From positions 1-17,060 of the forward strand of contig JACNLN010000088.1 in assembly GCA_014381485.1 (NCBI GenBank): DNA of 17,060 bases. Reading direction: 5' to 3'. A program made the position numbers and the translations under genes. Below, piece after piece: positions 6,029 through 13,986 of this stretch (the first letter of the stretch is position 1; each line of letters opens with the position of its first letter). The DNA is from Fidelibacterota bacterium (lineage in GTDB: Bacteria; Fidelibacterota; Marinisomatia; Marinisomatales; CAZVFT01). The notes under the pieces are model-generated. The model was not told the origin of the DNA. It searched no databases and saw nothing but the letters and a program-made list of their open reading frames with translations.

Positions 6029-6607
6029 TTGAAATACCAACACGAAATATATAGGAAACTCATTCATATTTTCTGGTCATTGGTTCCACTTAGTTATTAT
6101 TTTTATTTTAATAGATCAATTATGTTATGGATTTTGGGTATTGGAACTATCGGAATATTAGTAGTGGAAATACTGCGGATGAGAACCCCTTTAGTAGGAA
6201 AGATATTTGAATTTATCTTCGGCAAAATTGTACGTGTCAGCGAAGAAAGGTCATTTACAGGGGCTACGTTTACTCTCATAGGATCCTTTGTGACAATATT
6301 AATTTTTGAGAAAGAAGTTGCAGTCGTTGCGTTATTGATACTTACAACGGCTGACTCCCTGGCAGCGTTAGTTGGTGTGAAATGGGGAAAAATCCCACTT
6401 TTAGGTAAGTCTGCTGAGGGGACAGCAACCTTTTTTATAATTGGTATCGCTATCGTTTTCTGCTTCCCAGAACTCCCAAGATTTCCAGCAGTCTGTGGGG
6501 TTATTACTGCCACTATTATTGAATTATTACCATCCCCGATTAACGATAATCTTATGATTCCTATCACGGTAGCTGCAACAATTTCTGTTGGGAATTTATT
6601 TGTATGA
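6029..6607 (+). CDS. dolichol-kinase/CTP-transferase-like membrane protein (SEC59/DGK1/VTE5 type)
   Basis: A 192-residue polytopic membrane protein with several hydrophobic segments. The pattern is that of the CTP-dependent lipid-kinase family that includes yeast Sec59 and Dgk1 and plant VTE5: EIYRKLIHIFW near the N-terminus (6-16), TTADSLAALVG (106-116), GKIPLLGKSAEGTATFF (120-136), and ELLPSPINDNLMIP (165-178). Family members phosphorylate long-chain polyprenols, diacylglycerol or phytol using CTP; the substrate here cannot be read from sequence. The start is TTG at 6029, since translation from there gives the expected RKxxH beginning; the ribosome site is weak. It ends in an ATGA overlap with the vWA gene. 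Old annotations may call such proteins phosphatidate cytidylyltransferase. Confidence 0.82.
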   Translation: MKYQHEIYRKLIHIFWSLVPLSYYFYFNRSIMLWILGIGTIGILVVEILRMRTPLVGKIFEFIFGKIVRVSEERSFTGATFTLIGSFVTILIFEKEVAVVALLILTTADSLAALVGVKWGKIPLLGKSAEGTATFFIIGIAIVFCFPELPRFPAVCGVITATIIELLPSPINDNLMIPITVAATISVGNLFV

Positions 6608-8706
6608 GTTTTTTAGCACCGACACTTCTCTGGGGGCTCCTGGCAGCCACCATCCCTATAATCATTCATCTGTTCAGTCTTAGAAGAACACGTACTGTTC
6701 ATTTCAGTTCCATTCGATTCATCAAAGAATTGGAACATGAGACTATTAAGAAATTGAAACTTCGACAGTGGTTGCTGTTGATTCTTAGGACATTGGCCAT
6801 CGTATGTATTGTTTTGGTTTTTGCAAGACCGGTTAAAATTGGTTATTTCCCTCCATTGGGTACAGGATCTCAAACGGTGAAAATGGTTATCTTATTGGAT
6901 AATTCTGCATCCATGTCGGCGAAATATGACGGAGAGTCTCTGCTTAACAGGGCGAAAAATATAGTTGTTAACATACTAGAAAATGTGGAAGGTGATATTA
7001 ATCTTGACATTTATCAAACAACCCCCCTTAGCCGGCATTTCTCTGGTGAATTAGTATCTTCGCAAGACGTACAGGATGTGTTAAACAATATTGAGGAATC
7101 AAAGGGGGAAGACAACCTCTGGCAAGTAATCAATAACCTGTTAAGGGAGACGGAATTTTCTGATGAAAGCTCCTTTCATAGAGCAAATCGTGAGTTTTAT
7201 CTATTCAGCGATTTTCCTCAAATTGATCCAGGTACAGTACTGTACGAAAGTAGCCGGGATGTCAGTGAAGGTGATGGCTTTTCAAAATGGCGTTTTTTCC
7301 TGTTTCAACAACCTGATATTGTGGATAATGTATCCGTCTCATCGGCAGAGGTAATTTCTCAATTAAGATTACCCGGTCAAATGGTGGATATTTCTGTCCA
7401 GGTGAATAATAAAGGAAAAATTCCTAGAAAGAATATCCCCATTCAACTCTATTTCGATGATGATCGGATGGGACAGGTAGTCTCTGACCTTGATCCTATG
7501 AAAAGTAAAGACTTTCTTTTTCAAGCATATCCCAAATATAGCGGGTTTGTCCATGGATTTATTGAGATACCAGAAGATGATTATTTATTGGATAATCAAA
7601 TTTTCTTTCAGTTTGCTATACCACCTCAGATCAGGTGCAAAGTAGTTGGCCAAACTGAGGACGATATTTTGCTTTTGAGATATGCTCTCACGTCAATTAA
7701 TGTTGACTCAGAATTTGTCATAGTTGAGGAGCTGTTTAACCCTAATCCAAACACATTAAATCTCTCGAATACAGATGTATTAATCCTTATTGATCCCCCA
7801 CAATTTCAACAGAAAGTGCTGGATGAATTGGATAAATATATGGAAGGTGGATATGATTTAATCGTATTTCTTGGTGAGGAATACGCCAAAAAATCCTTCC
7901 ATTCTCTCATCTCTTCCCTTTCTTTTCCTCACGCAAGAGGGTTAGTTGAATTAGGAGGTAATGCGTTTCACGAGGTCATGGATATTGATTTGGATCATCC
8001 TATATTTGCTGATTTTGGACTGAAAGATCTGGAGGATGAGATGCCTCAGGTGTTTAAACATATTAAATTGGAGATGAATCAAAATGATAAGGTTCTGTTA
8101 ACTCTGTCGGATGGGGATCCTCTCCTTCTAGAAATGATAAATCCCAGTCAAAGCACATTTATTTTTTCTATCCTTCCTAGTTTGCGATGGTCAGATATGC
8201 CGATACGGGGATTATTTGTTCCTTTACTCCATCGAATGCTTGTCTATTGCACCACCGAAAGCAGGTTCGATCGAACGTATACTGTCGGTGACTCTTTTAC
8301 CATTCCATTGGATCAGAGTGTTCTGTCTAAAGAAATTGAGATGTGGAAACCATCAGGACAGCGGTCTTTACTTGTCCCAGAATATCAGAGCGAAGAATTG
8401 GTCATGGATGAGCTTGATGAGGTTGGTGTGTATGATTTGTTAGCTGGCGGAAAACATTTTTTTTCCTTTGTGGTAAATATTTCTCGAGATGAGGATCCAG
8501 CGAATAGACTTTCAAAAAGACAGTTGTTTGATTACTTTCCTGCAGACAGAACACGTTTGGTTACTTGGCAGGATGATCCCATAGCTTCTGTCCGAGAGGC
8601 TCGGCGGGGTACCGAGTTGTGGCGTTTGTTTTTATTAGCTGCTCTGGTAATGCTGGCTATAGAATCTTGGGTGGGACGAGTACGAAAAGAGGAATTGAGA
8701 GAATGA
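6604..8706 (+). CDS. BatA-type membrane protein with von Willebrand A domain
   Basis: A 700-residue protein. Residues 1-80 match the BatA N-terminal module: a membrane helix, IHLFSLRRTR, FSSIRFIKEL, a KLRQWLLLILRTLAI helix and FARP. A vWA domain follows with the metal-binding DxSxS motif as D99-N100-S101-A102-S103. The middle is a long extracytoplasmic region of beta-rich character, and a last membrane helix lies near 674-692 (LWRLFLLAALVMLAIE). Bat proteins were named for aerotolerance in Bacteroides and often travel with MoxR ATPases and DUF58 proteins; none is here. Large proteins of this layout are common in FCB genomes but poorly characterised. The ATG lies in a four-base overlap with the preceding gene, and the stop overlaps hflX by four bases. 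Confidence 0.87.
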   Translation: MSFLAPTLLWGLLAATIPIIIHLFSLRRTRTVHFSSIRFIKELEHETIKKLKLRQWLLLILRTLAIVCIVLVFARPVKIGYFPPLGTGSQTVKMVILLDNSASMSAKYDGESLLNRAKNIVVNILENVEGDINLDIYQTTPLSRHFSGELVSSQDVQDVLNNIEESKGEDNLWQVINNLLRETEFSDESSFHRANREFYLFSDFPQIDPGTVLYESSRDVSEGDGFSKWRFFLFQQPDIVDNVSVSSAEVISQLRLPGQMVDISVQVNNKGKIPRKNIPIQLYFDDDRMGQVVSDLDPMKSKDFLFQAYPKYSGFVHGFIEIPEDDYLLDNQIFFQFAIPPQIRCKVVGQTEDDILLLRYALTSINVDSEFVIVEELFNPNPNTLNLSNTDVLILIDPPQFQQKVLDELDKYMEGGYDLIVFLGEEYAKKSFHSLISSLSFPHARGLVELGGNAFHEVMDIDLDHPIFADFGLKDLEDEMPQVFKHIKLEMNQNDKVLLTLSDGDPLLLEMINPSQSTFIFSILPSLRWSDMPIRGLFVPLLHRMLVYCTTESRFDRTYTVGDSFTIPLDQSVLSKEIEMWKPSGQRSLLVPEYQSEELVMDELDEVGVYDLLAGGKHFFSFVVNISRDEDPANRLSKRQLFDYFPADRTRLVTWQDDPIASVREARRGTELWRLFLLAALVMLAIESWVGRVRKEELRE

Positions 8707-9989
8707 TTGACAGGAATAATACTCCAACTGAAAAGGCATTTCTTGTTGGGACAATTCATCACGAAATAACCGAGACAATAGTCACCGAACATCTTGATGA
8801 ACTGGAACAGTTAGCAGTAACAGCTGGTGCCGAAGTGATCGGGAGATTCGTCCAGAAAAGGGATCGTATCAACCCGCGTTATTTCATTGGTAAAGGGAAA
8901 GCTGAGGAGATTATAAATCAGGCAAAAGCTCTGGGAGTGCAACTCATTATTTTCGACGATGAACTATCACCATCTCAGGTCAGGAACTACCTCAAACTGG
9001 TAAATAACATAAAGGTAATTGATCGAACGGGTCTTATTCTGGACGTTTTTAGACAGCATGCTCGAACACAGGAGGCAAAAACGCAGGTGGAGTTAGCTCA
9101 GTTGCAATATTTACTGCCACGTTTGACCCGGATGTGGACACATCTTGAACGTCAAATGGGAGGGATTGGGACTCGTGCTGGTGCGGGTGAGACTCAGATT
9201 GAAGTAGATAGACGATTGATACGGGATCACATTGCAAGGCTCCGTCGGGATTTAAAAAAAATCGAAAAGCAGCGTGAGGTTCAGGGTAAACAGAGACGAG
9301 ATGAATTTCGTGTGGCTATTGTTGGATATACAAATACTGGAAAGTCAACGCTGATGAATGCTCTCACAGGGGCAGATATTCCTGTTCAAGATCAGCTGTT
9401 TGCAACTTTAGATACAACAATCCGTGTCCTTAATTTAGACAACAATCATAAAATTTTACTTAGCGATTCCGTCGGTTTCATCCGAAAATTGCCACATACT
9501 CTTGTAGCTTCATTCCGTAGTACCCTCAAAGAGGTTCTCGAAGCCGATATCCTCCTGATTGTTCTCGAGGCAGATAGCCTTGTAATTGACGAACAGCTGC
9601 AAACTGTTCGTGAAGTGTTGATGTCCATCGGTGCCGAGGACAAGGAACCAATCCTGGTGATGAACAAAATTGATATCATTGAAGACTCCCCAGTTCTTCA
9701 ATCGTTAAAATCCCGATATCCTGAAGCGGTTTTTATATCAGCACTGAACCACTTAAGACTTGATAAATTATTAGAGAGGGTGGTTGAGATTATGGACAGA
9801 TCCTATAGAACTGCTACAGTTTCGTTTGATCCTTCTCGCTGGAAGGAGATTTCTTCGATATACGACCAAGTGGAGGTTCTTGATTCTGTATACGATGCGG
9901 ATAGAGTGAGTCTTACCATAAGGGGACATCACGCTCAAGTGTCACGGATTAGAGCATTGTCAGAAAATGGGAGTAAATATGAAAATTAA
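8703..9989 (+). CDS. hflX: GTPase HflX, ribosome-splitting factor
   Basis: Binds the 50S subunit and splits stalled or stress-damaged ribosomes. The 428-residue product has the HflX N-terminal domain with NPRYFIGKGKAEEI (57-70), the glycine-rich linker QMGGIGTRAGAGETQIE (151-167), and a GTPase domain: G1 GYTNTGKS (208-215), G2 around DTT (237-239), G3 DSVG (255-258, where DTVG is more usual) and G4 NKID (321-324). I chose ATG 8703 because it forms an ATGA overlap with the vWA stop, has a purine-rich GAGGAATTGAGAGA just upstream, and matches the normal family start; the frame is open further upstream to 8619, but only inside the vWA gene. The gene overlaps the next by 11 nt. Confidence 0.95.
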   Translation: MIDRNNTPTEKAFLVGTIHHEITETIVTEHLDELEQLAVTAGAEVIGRFVQKRDRINPRYFIGKGKAEEIINQAKALGVQLIIFDDELSPSQVRNYLKLVNNIKVIDRTGLILDVFRQHARTQEAKTQVELAQLQYLLPRLTRMWTHLERQMGGIGTRAGAGETQIEVDRRLIRDHIARLRRDLKKIEKQREVQGKQRRDEFRVAIVGYTNTGKSTLMNALTGADIPVQDQLFATLDTTIRVLNLDNNHKILLSDSVGFIRKLPHTLVASFRSTLKEVLEADILLIVLEADSLVIDEQLQTVREVLMSIGAEDKEPILVMNKIDIIEDSPVLQSLKSRYPEAVFISALNHLRLDKLLERVVEIMDRSYRTATVSFDPSRWKEISSIYDQVEVLDSVYDADRVSLTIRGHHAQVSRIRALSENGSKYEN

Positions 9990-10509
9990 CATTGGGCAGG
10001 TAACTTTAGAGATTATTCAGGGGGATATCACGGAACAATCAACTGAAGCAATTGTGAACGCGGCTAACAATTATCTCTGGATGGGAGCAGGAGTGGCGGG
10101 AGCAATTAAGCGGAAAGGCGGGCAGATTATCGAAGATGAAGCGGTGGCAAAAGGGCCTATTGAAGTTGGAGATGTAGTTATAACAACAGGAGGGAAGTTA
10201 ACTGCAAAGTATGTCATTCACGCCGCTGGCATGGGTCAGGATCTTCAAACGGATGAAAAAATCATCCGGAAGGTAACACATCGATGTTTGGAACTGGCGG
10301 AGCAGAATCGGATTACGACTCTATCATTTCCTGCTATTGGGACCGGAGTTGGGGGATTCGAAATTCATCACTGTGCTAAAATTATGTTTGAAGAAACGGT
10401 GGACTATCTTGTATCAGCAAAAATATTGAAAAAAGTGCAATTTGTTTTGTTTAATAAGGAGGGATTTAAAGCTTTCGATGATCAGTTAAGGTCGATGTTT
10501 TCACAATAG
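9979..10509 (+). CDS. macro-domain protein (ADP-ribose binding or processing)
   Basis: A stand-alone macro domain of 176 residues. Conserved parts are GDIT at 15-18 (the Asp typically contacts adenine), IVNAANN (25-31), MGAGVAGAIKRKGG (35-48, the ribose/phosphate loop), VIHAAG near 79-84 and FPAIGTGVGGF (117-127, the second phosphate loop). Macro domains bind ADP-ribose or remove it from proteins and nucleic acids, or deacetylate O-acetyl-ADP-ribose; which applies here is unknown. I chose ATG 9979 because GGGAG sits 5 nt upstream (9969-9973); an earlier in-frame ATG at 9967 would add four residues. It overlaps hflX by 11 nt and is the last gene of the long operon. No ADP-ribosyltransferase is seen in the window. 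Confidence 0.93.
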   Translation: MKINIGQVTLEIIQGDITEQSTEAIVNAANNYLWMGAGVAGAIKRKGGQIIEDEAVAKGPIEVGDVVITTGGKLTAKYVIHAAGMGQDLQTDEKIIRKVTHRCLELAEQNRITTLSFPAIGTGVGGFEIHHCAKIMFEETVDYLVSAKILKKVQFVLFNKEGFKAFDDQLRSMFSQ

Positions 10510-11049
10510 CTGATTTCCCTTTTGTTTCTAACCTGTATTTTCTATCAATAATAAAATATTCCCCCGGTTGATGGGCGTTTATGGAAACCGTTTTTATCAC
10601 GGTGGGCACCTCCCGAATGGCTCAAGTTTCCTTCATCCAAACACCGATAAATCAGAGCAGGAAAGGCCTGCTTTCGACACCCGGAGTACAGTTCCCTATT
10701 TTTATTATTGAAGGTTCCAAAACTACCGACATCAGCCAGGGGAAACTATGTACGACTCTTAAAAACGTATGGGAAAAAGCTCTATAGCAATATTACGCAG
10801 AATTTTAGTATTTGTAAATAGAAAAAGTGTATAAAAAGCTCCCGTCAGTTATCTGTGGAGAAGGGGCGGCATGTGAGATTATTGGATTAGTGAGTGCAAT
10901 CCAGAAACCGCGAATCAGTCGGAAGCCTGACAGGTATTAAAAAGCTATCTTCAACAATATATGAATTTAATAATCTTATACTTTGCATAAAATTCCTTTT
11001 CGGAGTAGACTCATTAGTTATTTCCAGGAAAATGGAAAATTTTATATAT
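10510..11049. other. gap without a convincing gene; possible decayed coding sequence
   Basis: This 540-nt stretch separates the convergent ends of the macro-domain gene and the acetyltransferase gene. An ATG-started reading frame of 68 codons lies at 10581-10787 and a GTG-started one of 37 codons at 10827-10940; neither has a recognisable motif, a good ribosome site or a membrane segment. Foldable pieces are AGCAGG-AAAGG-CCTGCT at 10656-10672 and TGGATT...AATCCA at 10883-10903. I see no clear terminator for either flanking gene; the end near 11030-11060 is just AT-rich. It may be a degraded gene or insertion remnant. Confidence 0.4.
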
Positions 11050-11742
11050 TTAAATTTTTGAAGCTATGGGCGGATTGGTAGCACGAATTTTAAATTTATT
11101 GCCATATTTCAAGACACGCCGGTAGTATTCAAATGTTTTACCACTCTGGTGCCAGTTATCAAAACGAGCTATAATTTCCACTTCGCCGGAAAATTTTTTT
11201 GATACCCCTTCACGGACGTGACCTGTTACGTATTTGAATCCTTTCTTTTTCGCCCAGCTGAGGTATACTCTCTTCAATGTTTTACCCAACCCACTTCCTT
11301 TGTATTTTTTCATCATCACGAAGGCATAAGTGTAGAGCGTATTATTCTCCCCAATATTTTTATCACATTGAAAGGATGGATCGTTGGAAAATAATGCCAG
11401 TGGAACACCAATGATGTACCCAATAATTTCCCCATGAAAACGTGCCACAAAAGGAAGTGTTTGGGGATAATTGAAGTATTTCCGGATAGCAGGTTTGGTC
11501 AGGCGGATGTTTTCATTATATTCCTCAACCAGAGATTCGGAAATCAGGATCAATTGAGGAATGTCTATTTCCCCAACCCGCTCTATCAGTTCAATCTGAA
11601 AATTTAAAGGCGAAGAAGCAATGATCTTGGATCGGGTGGTTTCAGCAATTTCCAGCGTGAGCTGTTCGGGATACTTCTCGCCGGTTGATGAAGGTTTTAT
11701 GTTTTTTTCTTTTTTTATCACGTTGTTTTCAATTGCATACAT
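11050..11742 (-). CDS. GNAT-family N-acetyltransferase
   Basis: A 230-residue protein with an acetyl-CoA-binding GNAT core. The central strand and loop read TYAFVMMKKYKGSGLGKTL (about 138-156), with the pyrophosphate-binding Q/RxxGxG/A motif as KGSGLGK (148-154). An upstream strand pair, FVARFHGEIIGYIIG (98-112), fits the usual beta2-beta3 region. After the core comes FDNWHQSGKTFEYYRR (194-209), probably part of the acceptor site or a family signature. The first 45 residues are polar and not part of the fold, so the true start could lie further in; I see no clear Shine-Dalgarno before the ATG at 11742. It is the only minus-strand gene, transcribed away from pyrF. The acceptor is unknown. Confidence 0.86.
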   Translation of the reverse strand: MYAIENNVIKKEKNIKPSSTGEKYPEQLTLEIAETTRSKIIASSPLNFQIELIERVGEIDIPQLILISESLVEEYNENIRLTKPAIRKYFNYPQTLPFVARFHGEIIGYIIGVPLALFSNDPSFQCDKNIGENNTLYTYAFVMMKKYKGSGLGKTLKRVYLSWAKKKGFKYVTGHVREGVSKKFSGEVEIIARFDNWHQSGKTFEYYRRVLKYGNKFKIRATNPPIASKI

Positions 11743-11806
11743 TTGAAGATGGTCTCGAAACCGGAAAGAATGAAATACGCTTAAAAACCAATTTATTTGT
11801 ACTGAT

Positions 11807-11836
11807 AGAATAAGACTTGTAACAACAATGTGTCAA
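11807..11836 (-). promoter_or_regulatory. sigma70-type promoter for the acetyltransferase gene
   Basis: Reading the minus strand, a perfect TTGACA lies at 11836-11831, followed after 18 bases by TATTCT at 11812-11807. This predicts a start near 11800 and a leader of about 58 nt to the ATG at 11742. On the plus strand, the same divergent gap shows only weak candidates for pyrF, such as TTGAAT at 11847-11852 with an AT-rich block near 11869-11875. Confidence 0.5.
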
Positions 11837-11945
11837 TAGAATTGTTTTGAATTAATCTGTTTTTTCTTTAATTATTAACCGGTTCCTGTCGTGAATTTCT
11901 TTCCATTGTATCTCCACCTTTATCTACGTAATTTTGCCAACCGTT

Positions 11946-12761
11946 ATGAATTTTACAACACAACTTATCAAGAAAATATCTGAGAAGAAATCTATTTTGT
12001 GCATAGGAATTGATATGGATCCCGACAGGATAGAGATAAAATCATCTCCGACTCTTGAGGACTTAAGAAAATATACATTAAAGGTTATCGATGCAACGCT
12101 GGATGTTGCGGTGGCTTATAAACCCAATATGGCTTTTTTTGAGAGATGGGGAAGTAAAGGATATCAGTGGTTGGAGGAAATGCTGGAATATATTGGGAAG
12201 GATTCTATCTTGATCTGTGACGCCAAGAGAGGTGATATTGGAAATACAGCAAGGCAGTATGCAATCTCAATATTTGATCATTTTGGTTTTGATGCTGTAA
12301 CTGTTTCTCCTTATATGGGCTCCGATTCCATCTCCCCATTTATTGAAAGACCTGAGAAAGGGGTATTTGTACTCTGCCTGACCTCAAATCCAGGTGCCAG
12401 AGAATTGCAACTGTTGCGAGCTGATGGTAAACCGGTTTATATGAATGTTATCAAAATGGTCAAAAGATTGAATGCAAATCGTAATTGCGGACTGGTGGTT
12501 GGAGCGACCCAAGGGGATGAAATAGCAGAAGTTCGTCGGGAATCGGGTAATTTGCCGTTTCTGATTCCGGGAATAGGCGCACAGGGTGGAGATCTGGAAG
12601 TTGCAGTGAAGGAAGGAAACCGGGATGGTGTAGCGATTATAAATGTATCTCGTAGCATTTTGTATGCTGGAGACCAGAGTGAGGGAGCAATTCGAGCTTC
12701 TGCCAGGAATTTTCAGGAACAAATGAATGACGCACTATTTGATCTACGGAGGAATCTTTGA
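11946..12761 (+). CDS. pyrF: orotidine 5'-phosphate decarboxylase, type 2
   Basis: Converts OMP to UMP, the last step of de novo UMP synthesis. The 271-residue product carries the signature DAKRGDIGNT with the catalytic Asp92, Lys94 and Asp97, preceded by CIGIDMD near 19-25 and VAYKPNMAFFE (55-65), and followed by VSPYMGSDSISPF and the phosphate-binding FLIPGIGAQGG and NVSRSI segments. The length and FIPGxGAQGG style fit the longer type-2 subfamily rather than the roughly 230-residue enterobacterial form. Two starts are possible: TTG 11934 or ATG 11946, and neither has a Shine-Dalgarno; I prefer the ATG. It ends in a TTGA overlap with pyrE and heads a four-gene unit. Confidence 0.94.
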   Translation: MNFTTQLIKKISEKKSILCIGIDMDPDRIEIKSSPTLEDLRKYTLKVIDATLDVAVAYKPNMAFFERWGSKGYQWLEEMLEYIGKDSILICDAKRGDIGNTARQYAISIFDHFGFDAVTVSPYMGSDSISPFIERPEKGVFVLCLTSNPGARELQLLRADGKPVYMNVIKMVKRLNANRNCGLVVGATQGDEIAEVRRESGNLPFLIPGIGAQGGDLEVAVKEGNRDGVAIINVSRSILYAGDQSEGAIRASARNFQEQMNDALFDLRRNL

Positions 12762-13327
12762 AAGAACTTCTTACTCTTATGAAATCATCGGGGGCTATTC
12801 TCGAAGGACACTTTCAACTCACCTCAGGAAGGCACAGTGATGTCTATCTTGAAAAATTCAGGTTGCTGGAAAATCCTGAGATAGTGGAGAAGTTGGGAGT
12901 GATGATGGCTGATCAATTTGATAACGAAGCTATTGATGTTGTTCTTGGTGCTGCCATTGGGGGTATCCTGCTCAGCTATACAACAGCAAAAGTTATTGGT
13001 ACCAAAGGTATTTTTGCTGAAAGAATGAATGGGAAGTTACAACTTCGTAGGGGGTTTCAAATAAACTCTGGTGATCGAGTCCTCATAGTGGAAGATATTA
13101 TCACAACAGGTGGTTCTGTAGTAGAATTGGTGGAAGTTGTTAAACAATATGGAGCAGTACCTGTTGGGATAGTCTGCTTAGTGGATCGTAGTCAAACCCG
13201 GGCTGATTTTGGATGTCCCACAAAAACGCTTCTGAAATATCCTGCGATTTCCTGGGAACCTGATGAGTGTCCTCTGTGTAGGAAGGGTATTTCAATTGAA
13301 TCAAGAGGGAGGAGCGAAAAAAGATGA
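12758..13327 (+). CDS. pyrE: orotate phosphoribosyltransferase
   Basis: Joins orotate to PRPP to give OMP, the substrate of the neighbouring PyrF. 189 residues. The PRPP-binding motif reads LIVEDIITTGGS (109-120); the N-terminal part has FQLTSGRHSDVY (19-30), the expected substrate loop, and VVLGAAIGGI (61-70). Near the C-terminus, ECPLC resembles the CPLC pair of the Thermus-like subfamily. The start is TTG at 12758, supported by GGAGG at 12748-12752 and the TTGA overlap with the pyrF stop. The stop overlaps the following lipoprotein gene by four bases. Confidence 0.95.
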   Translation: MKELLTLMKSSGAILEGHFQLTSGRHSDVYLEKFRLLENPEIVEKLGVMMADQFDNEAIDVVLGAAIGGILLSYTTAKVIGTKGIFAERMNGKLQLRRGFQINSGDRVLIVEDIITTGGSVVELVEVVKQYGAVPVGIVCLVDRSQTRADFGCPTKTLLKYPAISWEPDECPLCRKGISIESRGRSEKR

Positions 13328-13986
13328 AAAAGTTTTACTATCTATGTTCTGGGTTAATATTATCGATAATAATTATCCTGACAGGTTGCGGGAAAAAATC
13401 TGTAGATCTGACGGTTATTGAAACAGACTACGGTCCGATGGTCATTCGGTTTTTTGAGAATGATGCTCCCAAACACGTAGAGAGTTTTAAAACTCTGGCA
13501 GGTGAGGGATATTTTGATGGCACAACCTTTCATCGGGTAGTACCCGGATTTGTGATTCAGGGGGGAGATCCAAACTCCAGGGATGATGATCGGTTCAATG
13601 ATGGAATGGGTGGACGAGCGGGCAAGTTTTACGGAATTGGTAATGAGGATGATCCTGACAGTTGGCTACTTCCTGCGGAATTTAATAACCGCAGTCACAT
13701 TCGAGGTACTGTTTCAATGGCTCGTTCTATGGATGAGAATAGTGCTGGGAGTCAATTTTTCATATGTATGGACAGCCTCCCACAACTAAATAATAAGTAT
13801 ACTGTATTTGGTCAGATTATTCAAGGTGAGGAAGTATTAGATTCTATTGTGAGTGTGGATACACCCAAAAAATTAAATCCCAACTATCATCTCCCGGATG
13901 GAGACAATCCCATTGATCCTGTACAGATGAAGGTTAGGATAACAACAGATAAAGAGCTTGAGATTAACATTAAGGAGGGCAAATGA
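13324..13986 (+). CDS. cyclophilin-type peptidyl-prolyl isomerase lipoprotein
   Basis: Cis-trans prolyl isomerase that probably assists folding outside the cytoplasm. The 220-residue product begins with a lipoprotein signal: basic MKK, a hydrophobic stretch and lipobox LTGC with acceptor C22. The cyclophilin domain spans about 27-210 and shows FHRVVPGFVIQGGD (69-82) with catalytic Arg71, GTVSMAR (128-134), NSAGSQFFI (139-147) and NNKYTVFGQI (156-165). An acidic, glycine-rich insertion (about 82-118, NSRDDDR...GIGNEDDPDSW) lies between the two halves, as in many FCB homologues. The ATG overlaps the pyrE stop by four bases, with GGGAGGAG just upstream. Its position in a pyrimidine operon is probably for shared expression rather than shared pathway. 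Confidence 0.93.
   Translation: MKKFYYLCSGLILSIIIILTGCGKKSVDLTVIETDYGPMVIRFFENDAPKHVESFKTLAGEGYFDGTTFHRVVPGFVIQGGDPNSRDDDRFNDGMGGRAGKFYGIGNEDDPDSWLLPAEFNNRSHIRGTVSMARSMDENSAGSQFFICMDSLPQLNNKYTVFGQIIQGEEVLDSIVSVDTPKKLNPNYHLPDGDNPIDPVQMKVRITTDKELEINIKEGK

Noticed and set aside
6103..6567. 154-codon minus-strand frame inside the lipid-kinase-like gene
   Set aside because: Low-complexity Ile/Thr/Pro-rich composition typical of the antisense of a hydrophobic gene; the plus strand has clear family motifs.
8619..8702. Upstream extension of hflX (28 extra residues)
   Set aside because: The extension lies within the vWA gene and is unlike HflX; ATG 8703 has the ATGA overlap and a purine-rich ribosome site.
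10581..10787. 68-codon frame as a real gene
   Set aside because: No recognisable motif, ribosome site or membrane segment; kept only as part of the gap description.
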